A stretch of 64,000 bases of DNA from Pseudoxanthomonas sp. SE1 (GCF_029542205.1 NZ_CP113783.1:3959001-4023000); one strand, 5' to 3'. Shown: positions 16,655-25,413, numbered from the stretch's first letter. Notes: a model not told the origin generated them from the sequence alone. Program-made: numbers and translations.

Positions 16655-18595
16655 TCAGCGCACAGGCAACGGGTCTTCCTTGTAGATGGCGACGTGCGGC
16701 ACGCCGTCGGCGCCGATCCAGCCGCGGTACATGCCTTCGGTGTTGAACGGGAACGCGATGCTGCCGTCGGCGCCGAGGGCGATCGCGCCGCCGTCGCCGC
16801 CGGCCTTGGGAATGTCGCCGTTGATCACCCCCCCGGCCGCGCGGGCGATGCCCTGCCCGGACAGGCGCACGCGCGCGCAGATCTCGTGCGCGGCCGCCGC
16901 ACGGATGTAGTACTCCCCCCAGCCGGTACCGGAAACCGCGCAACGGTCGTCGGCCCAGGTGCCTGCACCGATGATGGGTGCGTCGCCCACGCGACCGTAG
17001 CGCTTGTTGGTCATGCCGCCGGTGGACGTGCCCGCAGCCAGTTGTCCCTTCGCATCCAGTGCCAGGGCGCCGACCGTGCCGAAGTAGGCCTTGCCCGGCA
17101 ACGCCAGCGGCGTATTGCTCGCCTGCGCCTGCGCTTCTTCCTGCAGTGCCTTCTGCAACTGCTGCCAGCGCTTTTCGGTGCGGAAGTACGACGGGTCGAC
17201 GAGCGCGATGCCCTGCTCCTTCGCGAAAGCTTCCGCGCCGCCGCCGACCATCATCACGTGGCGCGATTTTTCCATCACCGCGCGCGCCAGCGTGATCGGA
17301 TTCTTGACCCGGTGCACACCGGCGACCGCGCCCGCCTTGCCGGTGGCGCCGTCCATGATCGAGGAATCGAGTTCGTTCCTGCCGTCGTGGGTGAACACCG
17401 CGCCGCGGCCCGCATTGAACTGCGGCGCGTCTTCCAGCACGGCGATGGCGGCGGTCACGGCGTCCAGCGCTGGCTTGCCGCTCTCCAGTTGCGCATGGCC
17501 GGCACGCAGCGCGGCTTCCAGCGCGGTGCGTGCGGCGTCTTCCTCGGCCGGCGTCATCCCGGCACGCTCGACGCCCGCACCGCCGTGGATCACCAGTACC
17601 GGCGACGCCACCGCCACCAGCACGCCGTCGCGCACGGCGTACTGGCGTTCGGCGGCGGGCTTCTCGACGCGGCCGCTGGGCAGATGCAGCACGGAGCCGA
17701 CACCGGCGATCACGGTCTCGACGCGATCGAGGTTCATCGCCTCGTCTTCGACCTGCTTCTGCGCGAAGCCACCCTTCACCACCGTCGCGCCGGCACCGGG
17801 CGCGGTCGCATAGACGCGCGCGCTGCCATCGCCTTCCACGGCAACCGCGGCGTCTTCATCCACGCCCAGGCCGACAAGCGGACGCTGCGCCATCGCTTCG
17901 GCCTTGGCGACGAACGCAATCAGGCGGCCGAGGCGGTTGCGTTCGCTGAAGTGCGTGTCGGTGATGACGCCCTTCAGCAACGCCAGGTGCAGGAAATCCG
18001 TCTCGATGGTGTTGTCCGGACCGAGCGGATCGGCCAGCGCGCGCGGGCTGATCTGGCTGCCGCCATCCATCGCGCCATAGAGATATTCGCCCTGCATCGC
18101 GAGCCCGGCGCTGGTGCCGCCGAGCGGCTTGCCCGCGCGCACGTGCGCGTCCAGCGCATCGCCCACCGGGGTGCCACGCCAGTAGCGCACGTAGCGCGAC
18201 TGGTCGCCGCCCGCCAGGAAGATGCCATCGGCGCGCTTCAGGCTGCGCAGCATGGCGGGATCCGTCGCCGCGTCCCGGTCGCTGAAGACGAACGTTTCCA
18301 CCGACGCGATGCCGCCCACTTCGTTGAAGAATTCCTCGCCGATCTCGCCGGCCTGCGATGCCCGCAGCACCACGATGTGGCCGTTGCCCGCCTTCCGCAT
18401 GAACCAGCGCAGCGCGTCGAAGTTGCGGTCGCCGCCGCCCATCAGCAGCAGGCCCGGCTGCACCTTCCCGGGGGTCTTCGCGCCGGTGTCGCCCAGTACG
18501 TAATGCGCCGGCTTGCCCGCCAGCGCAGGCAACGACAAGGCCAGCGCCAGCATGCACACCACGCCACGTCGCATCGCACCAAAGACAGACACCAT
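16655..18595 (-). CDS. Exported cyanophycinase - isoaspartyl peptidase/asparaginase fusion
   Basis: 646-residue two-enzyme protein. I start it at 18595, where GGGAG lies 7 nt upstream; a signal peptide follows (MLALALSLPALAG). Residues about 45-320 are a cyanophycinase (S51 serine peptidase): GLLLMGGGDRNFDALRWF, nucleophile Ser162 in LGGTSAGLAM, and THFSERNRLGRL. Residues about 332-646 are an Ntn-hydrolase isoaspartyl peptidase: VLVIHGGAGVE, FNAGRGAVFT, and the autocleavage and nucleophile Thr507 in YFGTVGALALD, then GTSTGGMTNKRYGRVGD. Cyanophycinase releases beta-Asp-Arg dipeptides from cyanophycin and the second enzyme type splits isoaspartyl dipeptides. One exported chain could therefore take the polymer to free Asp and Arg; that coupling is inference. 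Both active sites look intact. Confidence 0.9.
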   Translation of the reverse strand: MVSVFGAMRRGVVCMLALALSLPALAGKPAHYVLGDTGAKTPGKVQPGLLLMGGGDRNFDALRWFMRKAGNGHIVVLRASQAGEIGEEFFNEVGGIASVETFVFSDRDAATDPAMLRSLKRADGIFLAGGDQSRYVRYWRGTPVGDALDAHVRAGKPLGGTSAGLAMQGEYLYGAMDGGSQISPRALADPLGPDNTIETDFLHLALLKGVITDTHFSERNRLGRLIAFVAKAEAMAQRPLVGLGVDEDAAVAVEGDGSARVYATAPGAGATVVKGGFAQKQVEDEAMNLDRVETVIAGVGSVLHLPSGRVEKPAAERQYAVRDGVLVAVASPVLVIHGGAGVERAGMTPAEEDAARTALEAALRAGHAQLESGKPALDAVTAAIAVLEDAPQFNAGRGAVFTHDGRNELDSSIMDGATGKAGAVAGVHRVKNPITLARAVMEKSRHVMMVGGGAEAFAKEQGIALVDPSYFRTEKRWQQLQKALQEEAQAQASNTPLALPGKAYFGTVGALALDAKGQLAAGTSTGGMTNKRYGRVGDAPIIGAGTWADDRCAVSGTGWGEYYIRAAAAHEICARVRLSGQGIARAAGGVINGDIPKAGGDGGAIALGADGSIAFPFNTEGMYRGWIGADGVPHVAIYKEDPLPVR

Positions 18596-18726
18596 GCCGC
18601 CACTCCCACGTCGAAGGTGGCGGCAGGATGCCACGCACCGATGCCAAGGAGAGACGAACCGGCGCGCACTTCCCCCCATCCGGGCGGACCGCGCGTACGG
18701 CATGTGCGATCGGCTAGAGTGCGGTC

Positions 18727-19323
18727 ATGCCCACCGAACTGGACGACTGGTTCATCCGCGAGGTGCTCGTCCACGAACGGGCGCTGGTGCTGTTCCTGCA
18801 GCGTGCCTGGCCCCATCGCGACGAATGGCACGACCTGCGGCAGGAGGCCTACGCGCGGGTCTACGAGGCGGCGGCACGCACGCGGCCGGACGCGCCGAAG
18901 GCCTTCCTGTTCGCCACCGCCCGCCACCTGATGACCGACCGCCTGCGCCGCAGCCGGGTGGTGTCGATCGAGTCGGTGGGTGATTTCGAGTCCTCGAACG
19001 TCTACCTGATCGATGAGGTGTCGCCGGAGCGGTGGACCGGGACCCGACAGGCGCTCAAGCGCATGGTCGAGGCCCTGGACCGGCTTCCCGACCGTTGCCG
19101 CGAAGTGGTGTGGCTGCGGCGGGTGGAGGAACTGCCGCAGAAGGACGTCGCCCGGCAACTGGGCATCAGCGAGAAGACAGTGGAAAAACATCTGGCCAAG
19201 GGGATGCGCCTGCTCGCCGACCACCTGTACGGCGGCGACGCCGTGCATGGACCGGCCGCACGAACGGCTGCCCGGCCCGTCATGGACGAGGACGACGGAC
19301 ATGACCGACAGCAGACGGATTGA
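18727..19323 (+). CDS. ECF RNA polymerase sigma factor, FecI type
   Basis: 198-residue sigma-70 family extracytoplasmic-function sigma factor. Region 2 is visible at about 20-75 (WHDLRQEAYARVYEAA, then FLFATARHLMTDRLRR) and region 4 at about 110-165 (LPDRCREVVWLRRVEELPQ, KDVARQLGISEKTVEKHLAKG helix-turn-helix). A C-terminal acidic tail overlaps the next gene. The fecR-like anti-sigma gene starts 23 bp before this stop, and the STN-type TonB receptor gene follows. This is the full cell-surface signalling set in which ligand binding at the receptor releases the sigma factor. It is divergent from the cyanophycinase fusion with a 131-bp spacer. Confidence 0.93.
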   Translation: MPTELDDWFIREVLVHERALVLFLQRAWPHRDEWHDLRQEAYARVYEAAARTRPDAPKAFLFATARHLMTDRLRRSRVVSIESVGDFESSNVYLIDEVSPERWTGTRQALKRMVEALDRLPDRCREVVWLRRVEELPQKDVARQLGISEKTVEKHLAKGMRLLADHLYGGDAVHGPAARTAARPVMDEDDGHDRQQTD

Positions 19324-20362
19324 AGAAGCTGCGGCCGACTGGCTGGTCCGTCGCGATGGCGATGACTGGAGCGCGCAGGACCAGCATGCGCTGGATGCCT
19401 GGCTGGCCGCGTCCGCGCAGCACAAGGTGGCGTGGCTGAGGCTAGAATCGGCGTGGCGTGAAGCCGGTCGCCTGCAGGCGTTGGCGGCGGGGCTGCCTGC
19501 GGGTTCGCCGCCGCCTCGCGCCTGGTCCGCTACACGCATGCCGGAAGGATCACCCGACCAGGTTCCCGACCTTCGGGGCGTCGCCTTCGCGCCACGCTAC
19601 CGGGACGACCGGGCGCGGCGCGGCGGATGGCGGCATGGCATGGCGGCCGCGCTGGCGGTCGTGGCGCTGGGCTCGGCCGTCTGGGGCGGCTGGCAGATGA
19701 CCGGTCGCGAACACGGCACCTACGCCAGTGCGGTTGGGCAGATACAGACCGTGACGCTGCCTGACGGCTCCACCGCCACGCTGAGCAGCGGCAGCCGGCT
19801 GGAGCTGCGCATCAGCCGCAGCGAGCGGCACCTCGCCCTGGTGCAGGGTGAAGCCTTCTTCGATGTGGCCCGCGATACGCGGCGCCCGTTCGTGGTGGAA
19901 ACGGAAGGCCGCCGCGTGGCGGCCGTGGGCACGCGCTTTTCCGTGCGACGCGATGCCGATGCGGTGCGCGTGGTGGTGACCGAAGGCAAGGTGCGCCTGG
20001 AAAGCCGCGCCGGCGCCGACGGCCGTGCGCAGCCGGTTGCGCTGCTGCCGGCCGGCAGCGTGGCGACCGCCGGCCGCAATGGCGTGCTGGTGCGTTCGCT
20101 GCCGGTGGCCGATGCGGAGCGTTACCTGGAGTGGCGCGAGGGTTTCCTGACCTTCGACGACACCTCGCTGGCGGAGGCCGCGGCCGAGTTCAACCGCTTC
20201 AACACGCGCAAGCTGGAGCTGGGCGACGACGCCGTCGCCGGCCTGCGCGTGGGCGGCAACTTCCGCTGGTCCAATGCCGACGGCTTCGCGCATCTGCTGG
20301 AACAGGGATTCCCGGTGCGCGCCGAACGGCACCCGGACCGCATCGTGCTGCACACACGCTAG
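19301..20362 (+). CDS. FecR-type anti-sigma regulator
   Basis: 353-residue inner-membrane anti-sigma factor. The N-terminal cytoplasmic part has the DUF4880-type helix set (EEAAADWLVRRDGDDWSAQD, LDAWLAASAQHKVAW). One membrane helix lies at about 108-126 (GMAAALAVVALGSAVWGGW). The periplasmic FecR domain follows (GQIQTVTLPDGSTATLSSGS, LVQGEAFFDVARDTRRPFVV, VAAVGTRFSVR). A C-terminal STN-like segment (FNRFNTRKLELGDD, VGGNFRWSNADGFAHLLEQ) probably contacts the receptor's signalling domain. The start at 19301 is inside the sigma gene (23-bp overlap), implying translational coupling. Confidence 0.93.
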   Translation: MTDSRRIEEAAADWLVRRDGDDWSAQDQHALDAWLAASAQHKVAWLRLESAWREAGRLQALAAGLPAGSPPPRAWSATRMPEGSPDQVPDLRGVAFAPRYRDDRARRGGWRHGMAAALAVVALGSAVWGGWQMTGREHGTYASAVGQIQTVTLPDGSTATLSSGSRLELRISRSERHLALVQGEAFFDVARDTRRPFVVETEGRRVAAVGTRFSVRRDADAVRVVVTEGKVRLESRAGADGRAQPVALLPAGSVATAGRNGVLVRSLPVADAERYLEWREGFLTFDDTSLAEAAAEFNRFNTRKLELGDDAVAGLRVGGNFRWSNADGFAHLLEQGFPVRAERHPDRIVLHTR

Positions 20363-20461
20363 GGCCACGCACGCCACGACGAAGGTCATGGGGGGATTTG
20401 CGCGGCTCGTTCGTCCTGATAGCGAGAGGTGCCATTCCGAGCACCACGGGGAGAGTCGTCG

Positions 20462-23400
20462 ATGCAGTACCCAGTGCGCGTCCTGCTGTTGAGCATGGCC
20501 TGTAGCGCGGCGCTCGCCGCGCAGGCCCAGGCGGCCCCAGGCCGCATCGATCTGCCTGCGGGCGAACTGACGGCAGCGCTCAACACGCTGGCCAAGCAAT
20601 CCGGCACGCAACTTGTCTATCGCGCCGATCAGCTGAAGGGCCGGCGCACCAGCGGGGTGCAGGGCGCCACGTCGACCGACCAGGCGCTGGACCGCCTGCT
20701 GCAGGGCAGTGGTTTCCAGGCAAAACGCGATGCATCCGGCGCGGTGCTGATCGTGCAGGCCGACCCTACTCCGCGCCGCGCACCGCCACCGCGCCCGGCG
20801 CCGCAGGAAACACCTCCGGGCGGAGGCGCCGCACAGGTCGAGGAACCCGTGACCCAGCTGGAAACCCTGCAGGTCACCGGCTCGCGCATCCCCCGCGCGC
20901 AGATCGAGGGACCGGCACCGATCACCGTGGTGACCGCGGAGGACATCAAGGCAGGCGGTTTCACCAGCGTTCCCGATGTGCTGCAGTCGTTGACTCAGAA
21001 CGGCGGCGAGACCCAGAGCCAGCAATCGGCCGGCGGTGCGGACTTTTCCCCCGGCGCACAGCAGGTCGACCTGCGTGGCCTGGGCCCGAACCACACCCTG
21101 GTGCTGGTCAACGGTCGTCGCATCGCAGACTTCCCGCTGCCTTTCGGAGGCCGCAGCAATTTCACCGACATCTCCAGCCTGCCGCTTGGCATGATCGAAC
21201 GCATCGAGGTACTGACCGGCAGCGCGTCAGCGATCTACGGCTCGGACGCGATCTCCGGCGTGGTCAACTTCATCCTCAAGAAGGAAGCGGACGGCATCAC
21301 CGTCGACTATCGCTACGGACAGACCGAACGCGGCGACGCGGAATCGATGCGCCTCAACATCTCCGGCGGATTCTCGCGCGGAAATTTCGATGCCGTTCTG
21401 GGCATGGAGTATCGCGACCAGAGTCCACTGTGGGGCTATCAGCGCGCGCAACAGGACTCCAGCTACGACGCGCCCAATCCGACCCGCTATGGCTATCCGC
21501 CGCGCAACTTCCTGATCACCGACTGGTGGGACGACTACATCGATCCGGGCGAGGAGACCTGCGACAGCCTGTCGAACCTCAACGAAGGCACGATGCACTA
21601 CGCCAATCGCCGCAACTACGGCTACTACTGCGGCAGCGACCGTGCGGTGGCCTACCGCACCATGATCAGCAAGCGCGAAGGCGTGAACACCTACGCCACG
21701 TTCAACTACGAGTTCGGCAATGGCACGCGCTGGTTCGCCGACGTGCAGGCCGGCCGCCACGAACTGTCGCTGTTCCGCGCACCACGCAGCTGGGCGTTGA
21801 TGACGGAAGACGGCACCGAGTGGGACTACTTCTACAACCAGAACACCGAGCAGCTCGAGTACTGGCAACGCCAGTTCACCGTCGAAGAGATGGGCGGCCT
21901 GCGCAATGGCATGGTCAACACCGTCCAGAAGACCTTCGGCGTCACCACCGGCTTTTCCGGCAGCTTCGGCAGCAACTGGGACTACGAAGCCGCACTGAGC
22001 CATTCGCAGTACCGGGCCGAAATCAGCTGGCCGCAGATCATCGCCGCGCGCGCCAACGACCTGTTCCTCGGACCGCAGCTCGGCTATGACGAAGACGGCT
22101 ATCCGATCTACGACGCGCCCCACGAACGCATGTACACGCCGCTGACGCGTGCCGAGTACGACAGCATCTTCGCCCGTACCACCTACAAGCCCGAATCCGA
22201 AACGCAGTCGCTGTCGTTCACGCTGACGAACGCCTCGCTATTCTCGCTGCCCGGCGGCGATGCAGGATTCGCGGCCACCGCCGAACTCGGTCGCCAGTCC
22301 TACGACCTGAAACCCGACCCGCTGGCGACGCAGTACTACTACTACAGCTGGAAGGATTCGGACGGAAAGGGCAGCCGCAACCGCTGGGCGGTGGCAGGCG
22401 AACTTCGCATGCCGCTGCTCGACAGCCTGAACCTGAGCGTCGCCGGCCGCTTCGACCAGTACCGCTTCGCCGGCCGCGATCCGAACAAGTTCACCTGGAG
22501 CGCCGGCCTGGAGTGGCGTCCCGTCGACAGCCTGCTCGTGCGCGGCTCCTACGGCACCGCGTTCCGTGCGCCCGACCTGCACTACGTGTTCACGGGCCCG
22601 GGCAACGATGAAACCTCGGTCACCGATTTCTACCGCTGCGACACGGAAGAGCCGGATGCCGAGAGTTACGACGACTGCAGCTACGGCAGCGAAGGCATCA
22701 TCCGCAGCCGCGTCGGCAACAAGGACCTGGAGCCGGAGACCAGCGATTCCTGGACCGCCGGCCTCGTCTGGTCACCCGCGCCGTGGCTGGACCTGTCGCT
22801 GGACTACTTCAACATCGACATGCGCAACCAGGTACAGGACCTTCGCGCGAACGAAGTCATGCGCTGGGAGCGGGATTGCCGGCTGGGCCTGAATGGCGCG
22901 GTCGCGACGTCCGATACCTGCATCGACATGCTGGCCCGCGTGACGCGCACGCAGACCGGCGCCATCTACGGCGTACACGTCAACCCGATCAACATCGCGC
23001 AGGAGAAGACCAGCGGCATCGACGCCACGGCCAATCTCAAGCTGGACACCGGCATAGGCCTGTTCCGTCTGACCGGCAGCTACACCTGGGTGGAGAAGCA
23101 CGACATCCAGGAGTATCCGGATGAAGCGGTCGTGGACATGTTCGCCATCAACAGCGGCTACGACATCCCGCGAACCAAGGCCAGCCTGCGCCTGTCGTGG
23201 GAGAAGAACGCATGGAGCGCCGCCATCCAGGGCCGTCGCTTGGGAAGCCTGCCCAACGGCTGGTCCTACGATGAGGTGTGGGAGGAAGGCGATCCGGGCC
23301 CGAAGATCGGCGCAACCTACCGTTACAACGCGAATGTGCAGTTCCGCTTCACCGACCACTCGCAGATCTCGTTGTCCGTGGTCAACCTGTTCGACAAGGC

Positions 23401-23518
23401 GCCGCCGGTCGATCCGACCTACACCTCGTATCCTTACTACGACATCTCGTGGTTCGACACCGAGGGCCGCAGCTTCTACCTGCAGTACACCCACAAGTTC
23501 GGTGGCAGCGCGCTTTAA
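20462..23518 (+). CDS. TonB-dependent outer-membrane receptor with STN signalling domain
   Basis: 1018-residue transducer-type receptor. I start at 20462 (GGGGAG 8 nt upstream), giving a signal peptide ending in LAAQAQAA; a Met 33 nt upstream is a weaker option. Next is an STN domain at about 28-80 (IDLPAGELTAALNTLAKQSG, LVYRADQLKG), a Pro-rich linker, and the plug (LETLQVTGSRIPRAQIEG as TonB box region, ITVVTAEDIKAGGF, RIEVLTGSASAIYGSDAI). The barrel ends with SFYLQYTHKFGGSAL, so the last residue is Leu, not the more usual Phe. The plug resembles the oar/catecholate-like receptors of xanthomonads. With the upstream ECF sigma and FecR genes it forms a surface-signalling system; the ligand is unknown. 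Confidence 0.93.
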   Translation: MQYPVRVLLLSMACSAALAAQAQAAPGRIDLPAGELTAALNTLAKQSGTQLVYRADQLKGRRTSGVQGATSTDQALDRLLQGSGFQAKRDASGAVLIVQADPTPRRAPPPRPAPQETPPGGGAAQVEEPVTQLETLQVTGSRIPRAQIEGPAPITVVTAEDIKAGGFTSVPDVLQSLTQNGGETQSQQSAGGADFSPGAQQVDLRGLGPNHTLVLVNGRRIADFPLPFGGRSNFTDISSLPLGMIERIEVLTGSASAIYGSDAISGVVNFILKKEADGITVDYRYGQTERGDAESMRLNISGGFSRGNFDAVLGMEYRDQSPLWGYQRAQQDSSYDAPNPTRYGYPPRNFLITDWWDDYIDPGEETCDSLSNLNEGTMHYANRRNYGYYCGSDRAVAYRTMISKREGVNTYATFNYEFGNGTRWFADVQAGRHELSLFRAPRSWALMTEDGTEWDYFYNQNTEQLEYWQRQFTVEEMGGLRNGMVNTVQKTFGVTTGFSGSFGSNWDYEAALSHSQYRAEISWPQIIAARANDLFLGPQLGYDEDGYPIYDAPHERMYTPLTRAEYDSIFARTTYKPESETQSLSFTLTNASLFSLPGGDAGFAATAELGRQSYDLKPDPLATQYYYYSWKDSDGKGSRNRWAVAGELRMPLLDSLNLSVAGRFDQYRFAGRDPNKFTWSAGLEWRPVDSLLVRGSYGTAFRAPDLHYVFTGPGNDETSVTDFYRCDTEEPDAESYDDCSYGSEGIIRSRVGNKDLEPETSDSWTAGLVWSPAPWLDLSLDYFNIDMRNQVQDLRANEVMRWERDCRLGLNGAVATSDTCIDMLARVTRTQTGAIYGVHVNPINIAQEKTSGIDATANLKLDTGIGLFRLTGSYTWVEKHDIQEYPDEAVVDMFAINSGYDIPRTKASLRLSWEKNAWSAAIQGRRLGSLPNGWSYDEVWEEGDPGPKIGATYRYNANVQFRFTDHSQISLSVVNLFDKAPPVDPTYTSYPYYDISWFDTEGRSFYLQYTHKFGGSAL

Positions 23519-23537
23519 GCTCCTCCAGTACGGCAAC

Positions 23538-23573
23538 AACAGGAAGCCCGCCTTCCGGCGGGCTTCCTGTTTT
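23538..23573 (+). terminator. Rho-independent terminator after the TonB receptor gene
   Basis: A 15-bp perfect stem (AACAGGAAGCCCGCC with GGCGGGCTTCCTGTT) has a TTCC tetraloop and runs into a four-T tract. It begins 20 bp after the receptor stop and closes the sigma/anti-sigma/receptor operon. It is nearly symmetric and may serve the convergent acyltransferase gene too. Confidence 0.92.
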
Positions 23574-23587
23574 CAGGTACGGGTCGG

Positions 23588-24184
23588 TCACACCGTCCCG
23601 CGATTCTTGCCCTGCCACGGCCGGTACCAGTCGCGGATCGCGGCCATGTCGATGTCCATGTTGCCGGTGGGGTAGTACACGTCGCCGATGCCGATGGTCT
23701 TTTCCGGGTAGTGGAAGTACGCCATCAGGATCGGCACCTGCGCCTGGTGGGCGATCTTCAGGAAGCCGCCCTTCCACTTGTCCACGCGCTTGCGCGTGCC
23801 TTCCGGCGTCAGAGCGAACCACATCTTCTCGGATTGCCGCAGCATGCGCACGGCCTGCTCCACAGTGCCCTGCGGTGAGCTGCGATCCAACGGGACCACG
23901 CCCAGCTTGCGTAGCAGGGGCGACAGCGGCCACCAGAACAGTTGCGCCTTGCCGAGCACACGCACCTGGAAGCCCATGGCGATCTTCGCCGCCATCCCCC
24001 AGATGCCGTCCCAGTTGGACGAATGCGGCGCCACGATCATCACCAGCCGCGGAATGTCCGGCAGCGTGCCGGTCACCTTCCAGCCGAAGGTGCGCAGGAA
24101 CGTGCGGCCCAGCCAGCGGGTGAACCGGTTCGGCGGCACCTGCGGCATGTTGGGTGGAATGCGCGGAATGATGTCATCGCTCAA
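23588..24184 (-). CDS. Lysophospholipid acyltransferase family protein (PlsC-like), TTG start
   Basis: 198-residue acyltransferase of the LPLAT/PlsC group, expected to move acyl chains onto a lysophospholipid or related glycerolipid at the inner membrane. It shows the catalytic HxxxxD (HSSNWDG) and the PEGTRK block (FALTPEGTRKRVDKWKGGF). Segment MIVAPHSSNWDGIWGMAAK begins the core. I choose a TTG start at 24184 because GGGAG lies 7 nt upstream, giving MSDDIIPRIPPN at the N-terminus. The first ATG would be 36 nt further in with no such site. The TTG is only 4 nt after the arfB stop, so the two are probably translationally linked. Confidence 0.88.
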   Translation of the reverse strand: MSDDIIPRIPPNMPQVPPNRFTRWLGRTFLRTFGWKVTGTLPDIPRLVMIVAPHSSNWDGIWGMAAKIAMGFQVRVLGKAQLFWWPLSPLLRKLGVVPLDRSSPQGTVEQAVRMLRQSEKMWFALTPEGTRKRVDKWKGGFLKIAHQAQVPILMAYFHYPEKTIGIGDVYYPTGNMDIDMAAIRDWYRPWQGKNRGTV

Positions 24185-24188
24185 ACAA

Positions 24189-24623
24189 TTACTCCCATTG
24201 GTTCTTCTGCGAGCGGCCGCGCTTGATATGGCTGCGCTCGCGCTTGGCATCCAGCCGACGCGCCTTGGCGGCACGCGAAGGCTTGGTGGCCACGCGTTTC
24301 TTCGGCACCACCAGCGCAGCGGCAATGATGGCGGCCAGCCGCTCACGCGCATCCTGGCGGTTGCGATCCTGGGTGCGGAAGCGCTGCGCATCGATGACCA
24401 GCACGCCCTCGTCCGTCAGCCGGCGGTCGCGCTTGGCCAGCAGGCGCTCACGCAGCGCCTCGGGCAGCGACGGCGAGCCGGCCACGTCGAAGCGCAGCTC
24501 CACGGCAGTGGACACCTTGTTCACGTTCTGGCCGCCCGCGCCACTCGCGCGCACGAAGCGCTCGACCAGTTCGTCGTCCGGAATCGCCAGCGTCGGCGTG
24601 ATCTCGAGTGCGGTGCTCCCCAT
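24189..24623 (-). CDS. arfB: Alternative ribosome-rescue factor / peptidyl-tRNA hydrolase ArfB
   Basis: 144-residue release-factor-like protein that rescues ribosomes stalled on non-stop mRNA by hydrolysing peptidyl-tRNA. The catalytic GGQ loop is in FVRASGAGGQNVNKVSTAVE. The rest follows the YaeJ/ArfB pattern (ELRFDV, LPEALRERLLAKRDRRLTDEG, RTQDRNRQDARERLA). The C-terminal tail is strongly basic (SRAAKARRLDAKRERSH, KRGRSQKNQ), which in ArfB inserts into the mRNA entry channel. The start is the ATG at 24623, matching the usual ~140-residue length; further upstream in-frame sequence is non-coding in character. Confidence 0.95.
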   Translation of the reverse strand: MGSTALEITPTLAIPDDELVERFVRASGAGGQNVNKVSTAVELRFDVAGSPSLPEALRERLLAKRDRRLTDEGVLVIDAQRFRTQDRNRQDARERLAAIIAAALVVPKKRVATKPSRAAKARRLDAKRERSHIKRGRSQKNQWE

Positions 24624-24745
24624 GTGCGGATTGTAGTCAGGATGCGTGTCCGTTCGCAGTGCAAGCGCGTGGATTGGCCGACGATTAACACCAGATTTAC
24701 TCCTGCGCAGGCACCCTACGACCCCGTTCCCGCCGTCCACGCCGC

Positions 24746-25303
24746 ATGTCCTACTTCCCGTCGATCACGGCCCGTGCCCTGCTGCGCCTCCTGCTCACCC
24801 TCGCCCTGGCGGCATCCGCGCCGGCCTTCGCGGCCGAACCCACCGATGCCGACGTCGACCGCCTGCTCAAGGCGTCGCGCGCCGAAAGCCTGCTGGCCGG
24901 GATGATCCCCCAGATGGAAGCGGTGCAGCAGCAGGAGTTCGACAAGCATTTCGCCGGCAAGGAAATGACCGGGGAACAGAAGGCCGAAGTCACCCGGATC
25001 CAGGCCAAGACGCAGGAAATCATCCGCAGGACGCTGTCGTGGGAAGAGATGCGGCCGGTATACCTGGACGTCTACAAGAAGACCTACACGCGCGAAGACG
25101 TGCGTGCGATCACCAAATTCTACGAAAGCGCCGCCGGCCAGCGCATGCTCGACAAGAACCCGGCCCTGATGCAGAACATCATGTCGGCCGTGCAGCAGAA
25201 GATGGTGCCGATGCTGGAAGAGCTGCAGGCCGAGATCAAGAACATCCCGGTCACCCCGCCGCCTCCGGTCTCTCCGCCGCAGAAGCGCCGCCGCACGCGC
25301 TGA
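24746..25303 (+). CDS. Exported DUF2059 domain protein
   Basis: 185-residue periplasmic protein of unknown function. A signal peptide ends in ASAPAFAAE. The DUF2059 domain, mostly helical, covers about 30-165 (VDRLLKASRAESLLAGMIPQM; MRPVYLDVYKKTYTREDVRA; ITKFYESAAGQRMLDKNPAL). A Pro-rich segment and a basic KRRRTR tail finish the chain. It is divergent from arfB and converges on ung, with an inverted REP pair between the two stops that could block read-through. Confidence 0.9.
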   Translation: MSYFPSITARALLRLLLTLALAASAPAFAAEPTDADVDRLLKASRAESLLAGMIPQMEAVQQQEFDKHFAGKEMTGEQKAEVTRIQAKTQEIIRRTLSWEEMRPVYLDVYKKTYTREDVRAITKFYESAAGQRMLDKNPALMQNIMSAVQQKMVPMLEELQAEIKNIPVTPPPPVSPPQKRRRTR

Positions 25304-25321
25304 CCGCACGGGAAACGCGAA

Positions 25322-25397
25322 TGTAGGAGCGGGCCATGCCCGCGATGCTTTTGCGCGATCCGATCGAAGAGCATCGCGGGCATGGCCCGCTCCTACA
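25322..25397. repeat. Inverted REP pair (GTAG-headed), BIME-like
   Basis: Two 27-nt arms, 25322-25348 and 25371-25397, are perfect reverse complements separated by 22 nt. Each arm begins TGTAGGAGCGGGCCATGCCC and contains its own small hairpin (GCGGGC-CAT-GCCCGC) next to a GTAG head. That is the layout of REP elements moved by RAYT-type transposases in Stenotrophomonas and Xanthomonas. It sits between convergent stops (DUF2059 and ung), a typical REP location. Confidence 0.88.
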
Positions 25398-25413
25398 AAG
25401 GCCCACGTCCGCT

